Shown here: piece after piece, positions 5,483-6,794 of the stretch
Layout: each line of letters starts with the position of its first letter
Numbering within the stretch: position 1 is the stretch's first letter
Origin: Clostridiales bacterium
GTDB taxonomy: Bacteria > Bacillota > Clostridia > Oscillospirales > JAAYXM01
Reading direction: 5' to 3'
NCBI GenBank assembly: GCA_012515925.1
Contig: JAAYXM010000195.1
Location: forward strand, 1-6,794
DNA: 6,794 nucleotides
Position numbers and translations under genes: made by a program
The notes under the pieces: model-generated
What the model was told of the DNA's origin: nothing
The model's database searches: none
What the model saw: only the letters and a program-made list of their open reading frames with translations

Positions 5483-6031
5483 ATGTTGCGATTAAAGGAA
5501 TGCTTAAAGCTTTTTATGATTTTTTTCCGCGTGGGCGCGTTTACGTTCGGCGGCGGGTACTCGATGATACCGATATTGCGGCATGAATTCGTCAACAGGC
5601 GCGGGTGGATCAGCGACGAGGAAATGCTGAATTTTATTGCGGTAAGCCAGTCCACGCCTGGCATTATAGCCGTCAACATGGCAGTGTTTATAAGCCATAA
5701 GCGCGAAAAGCTAATGGGTGCTCTGTTCGCGGTCACGGGTGTCGTTCTGCCCTCGCTTATCGTTATTTCCGCAATCGCCGCGTTTTTCGGAAATTTCGCC
5801 GAAATACCCGTCGTTATGAAGGCGCTCGGCGGAATCAACATAACCGTCGCGGTCATATTGATAAGCGCGGTGTTTGATTTAGGAAAAAAGACAATTACCG
5901 ACGTGATTTGCTTTATTATCGCGACCGCGTCGTTTGTCTGTGTCGCGGTATTCGGTATAAGCAGTATCTGGCTTATTCTCGTATCGCTGTTTTTGGGTAT
6001 TCTCGTCAGGGGAGGCAAGGTTCTGAAATGA
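5483..6031 (+). CDS. Short-chain CHR-family (chromate) transporter subunit 1
   Basis: A 182-residue hydrophobic protein, one half of a CHR (ChrA-type) transporter. Short-chain members have a single CHR domain of about 180-200 residues and are usually encoded as tandem pairs, like ywrA/ywrB of B. subtilis. Family features are FTFGGGYSMIPIL (20-32), the RRGW segment (39-42), QSTPGIIAVNMAVF (56-69) and GVVLPS (86-91), followed by several membrane segments. Characterised CHR proteins export chromate; in an anaerobe without known chromate exposure the true anion is uncertain. The frame is open back to 5318, but that extension runs through the hairpin and the promoter. The ATG at 5438 overlaps the -10 box. 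I therefore chose the ATG at 5483, which has a modest TGGGGA upstream. Its stop overlaps the next start as ATGA. Confidence 0.9.
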   Translation: MLRLKECLKLFMIFFRVGAFTFGGGYSMIPILRHEFVNRRGWISDEEMLNFIAVSQSTPGIIAVNMAVFISHKREKLMGALFAVTGVVLPSLIVISAIAAFFGNFAEIPVVMKALGGINITVAVILISAVFDLGKKTITDVICFIIATASFVCVAVFGISSIWLILVSLFLGILVRGGKVLK

Positions 6032-6588
6032 CTCTTTTATCTCTGTTCCGGGTTTTCTTTCAGGTTGGCCTGTTTACAATCGGCGGAGGGCTGGTCGCGA
6101 TTCCGATTATCCAGGAAAAGGTTATCCCGCTCGGCTGGGTAAGCCAGGAAATGTTCTATAATATGATCGCGATAAGCGAGTCCACTCCCGGGCCCATAGG
6201 CGTCAACATGGCGACGTTCGTCGGTTACGAGAGAGCGGGAATTCCCGGCGCGGTCATAGCCACATTGGGCTGCATCATGCCCTGCTTTATCATTACAATT
6301 CTGATTGCGAGATTTTTCGCGCGCTATAACGAAAAACCGGTCGTCAGATACGCGATGTACGGAGTGCGCGCCGCGGTTTGCGGCCTTATCGCAACCGCCG
6401 CGTACAGCGTGCTGAGCATTACGGTGATATCAAAGGACAGGTTCCTTGAAACAAGCAGAATTTTTGATATCGTGAATTTCCCCGCGCTGCTGATATTTAT
6501 CGGGATATTCGTTCTGTATCGGGTATTTAAAAAGCACCCGCTTTGGTATATCCTGCTCGGCGCAATCTGCGGAGCGATATTTTTGTAA
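6028..6588 (+). CDS. Short-chain CHR-family (chromate) transporter subunit 2
   Basis: A 186-residue membrane protein, paralogous to the preceding gene and presumably its partner in a heterodimeric transporter. Aligned features are FTIGGGLVAIPII (16-28), the PLGW segment (34-37) and ESTPGPIGVNMATFVGY (51-67), then GCIMPC (81-86) and further membrane segments up to the C-terminus. It keeps the full STPGPIGVN signature, where its partner has STPGIIAVN. The ATG at 6028 overlaps the upstream TGA by 4 nt, with AGGGGAGG (6008-6015) 12 nt upstream and AAGG closer, so translation is coupled. An open extension to 5908 in this frame merely overlaps the upstream gene. No clear rho-independent terminator follows. 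Transport of chromate is a family-level expectation, not shown here. Confidence 0.9.
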   Translation: MTLLSLFRVFFQVGLFTIGGGLVAIPIIQEKVIPLGWVSQEMFYNMIAISESTPGPIGVNMATFVGYERAGIPGAVIATLGCIMPCFIITILIARFFARYNEKPVVRYAMYGVRAAVCGLIATAAYSVLSITVISKDRFLETSRIFDIVNFPALLIFIGIFVLYRVFKKHPLWYILLGAICGAIFL

Positions 6589-6651
6589 GTTAGAGTGATT
6601 AATTAAATTATCATTTCTCTTGCTAAGCGTACATAATAATGCTAGGTCGCC

Positions 6652-6768
6652 TTGCTTGAAGAAGCTGTTTTCAGCCCGGAAAGCATGCTCAATCGCGGGG
6701 CATTAAGGAAAACCGGCGTTTATGCAAAAAAGGATATCGCCAACTATTCGCGGGAAATTTTACTATAG
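6652..6768 (+). pseudogene. Unassigned 38-codon open stretch, possible gene remnant
   Basis: From TTG at 6652 to TAG at 6766-6768 the frame is open for 38 codons and reads LLEEAVFSPESMLNRGALRK, followed by another 18 residues ending NYSREILL. The composition is protein-like (charged, helical), and codons such as GCC, GGC, CCG and CGC match the neighbours. Just upstream the frame has several stops and only a weak AGG, so a functional gene start is doubtful. It could be the decayed C-terminal end of a lost gene, a tiny real gene, or chance. I do not recognise a family. Confidence 0.25.
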
Positions 6769-6783
6769 TATACCGTATTATAG
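6763..6783. repeat. AT-rich imperfect palindrome near the right edge
   Basis: CTATA and ATAC are mirrored by GTAT and TATAG around a single C, giving nine pairs interrupted by a 2-nt bulge (GT at 6768-6769). TATTAT at 6776-6781 could be a -10 box for a gene beyond the edge, but no matching -35 is seen. Operator, promoter and chance are all possible. Confidence 0.3.
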
Positions 6784-6794
6784 AAAAATCGGTA

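Larger units (their letters stand above)
6589..6794. other. Right-end region without a complete gene
   Basis: The last 206 bases hold no complete recognisable gene on either strand. An AT-rich stretch just after the CHR pair (about 6596-6615) has only a poor inverted repeat and no strong terminator. The middle (6652-6768) contains a 38-codon open stretch described separately, and an AT-rich palindrome is near the edge. Confidence 0.6.

Noticed and set aside
5467..6018. Long minus-strand frame (183 codons) antisense to the first CHR gene
   Set aside because: It is the mirror of a confidently identified gene, with no family features and no RBS; it arises from codon bias on the coding strand.
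1..6794. CRISPR arrays, tRNA/rRNA genes, insertion sequences, phage or attachment sites
   Set aside because: No repeat-spacer pattern, transposase, integrase, terminal inverted repeats or RNA-gene signatures were seen on either strand.

Overview
The window looks like chromosome from an anaerobic, endospore-forming Firmicute of the Clostridia type. It pairs sporulation genes (yqfC, yqfD) with the start of a pyruvate:ferredoxin oxidoreductase. Ribosome binding sites are purine-rich and often strong, and three of the eight genes start with GTG or TTG. The DNA is of moderate GC content. I cannot name a genus.

Minus-strand block (about 1-3862). Reading right to left, a tightly packed operon runs yqfC - yqfD - phoH - ybeY - dgkA, with gaps of 18 nt or less or 4-nt overlaps. 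It is the familiar Firmicute sporulation / RNA-maintenance / lipid-kinase neighbourhood in shortened form. The HD-family gene (pgpH) that normally sits between phoH and ybeY is absent, as are cdd and era after dgkA. A sigma-E-like promoter candidate lies just before yqfC. After dgkA comes a 231-bp gap, and then nifJ (PFOR) begins on the same strand under its own good sigma-A promoter and runs off the left edge after 37 codons.

Divergent intergenic region (3799-4109). This AT-rich gap holds the yqfC promoter candidate on the minus strand and an extended -10 sigma-A promoter on the plus strand. Between the plus promoter and its gene is a leader of about 120 nt with no recognised riboswitch.

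Plus-strand block (4110-6588). A membrane-embedded family 2 glycosyltransferase of the processive (BcsA/NodC-like motif) type is followed by a strong 9-bp GC hairpin. Then comes a two-gene cassette of short-chain CHR-family (chromate transporter) proteins whose reading frames overlap by ATGA. The two are related half-transporters and probably work as a pair.

Right end (6589-6794). No complete gene is visible. A 38-codon open stretch reads like protein and may be the remnant of a lost gene, and an AT-rich imperfect palindrome sits near the edge.

I looked for an undescribed system and found no convincing one. The most interesting points are the streamlined yqfC-dgkA operon, the divergent sporulation/vegetative promoter region, a possible RBS-masking hairpin before nifJ, the fourth membrane segment of DgkA, and the unassigned tail region.
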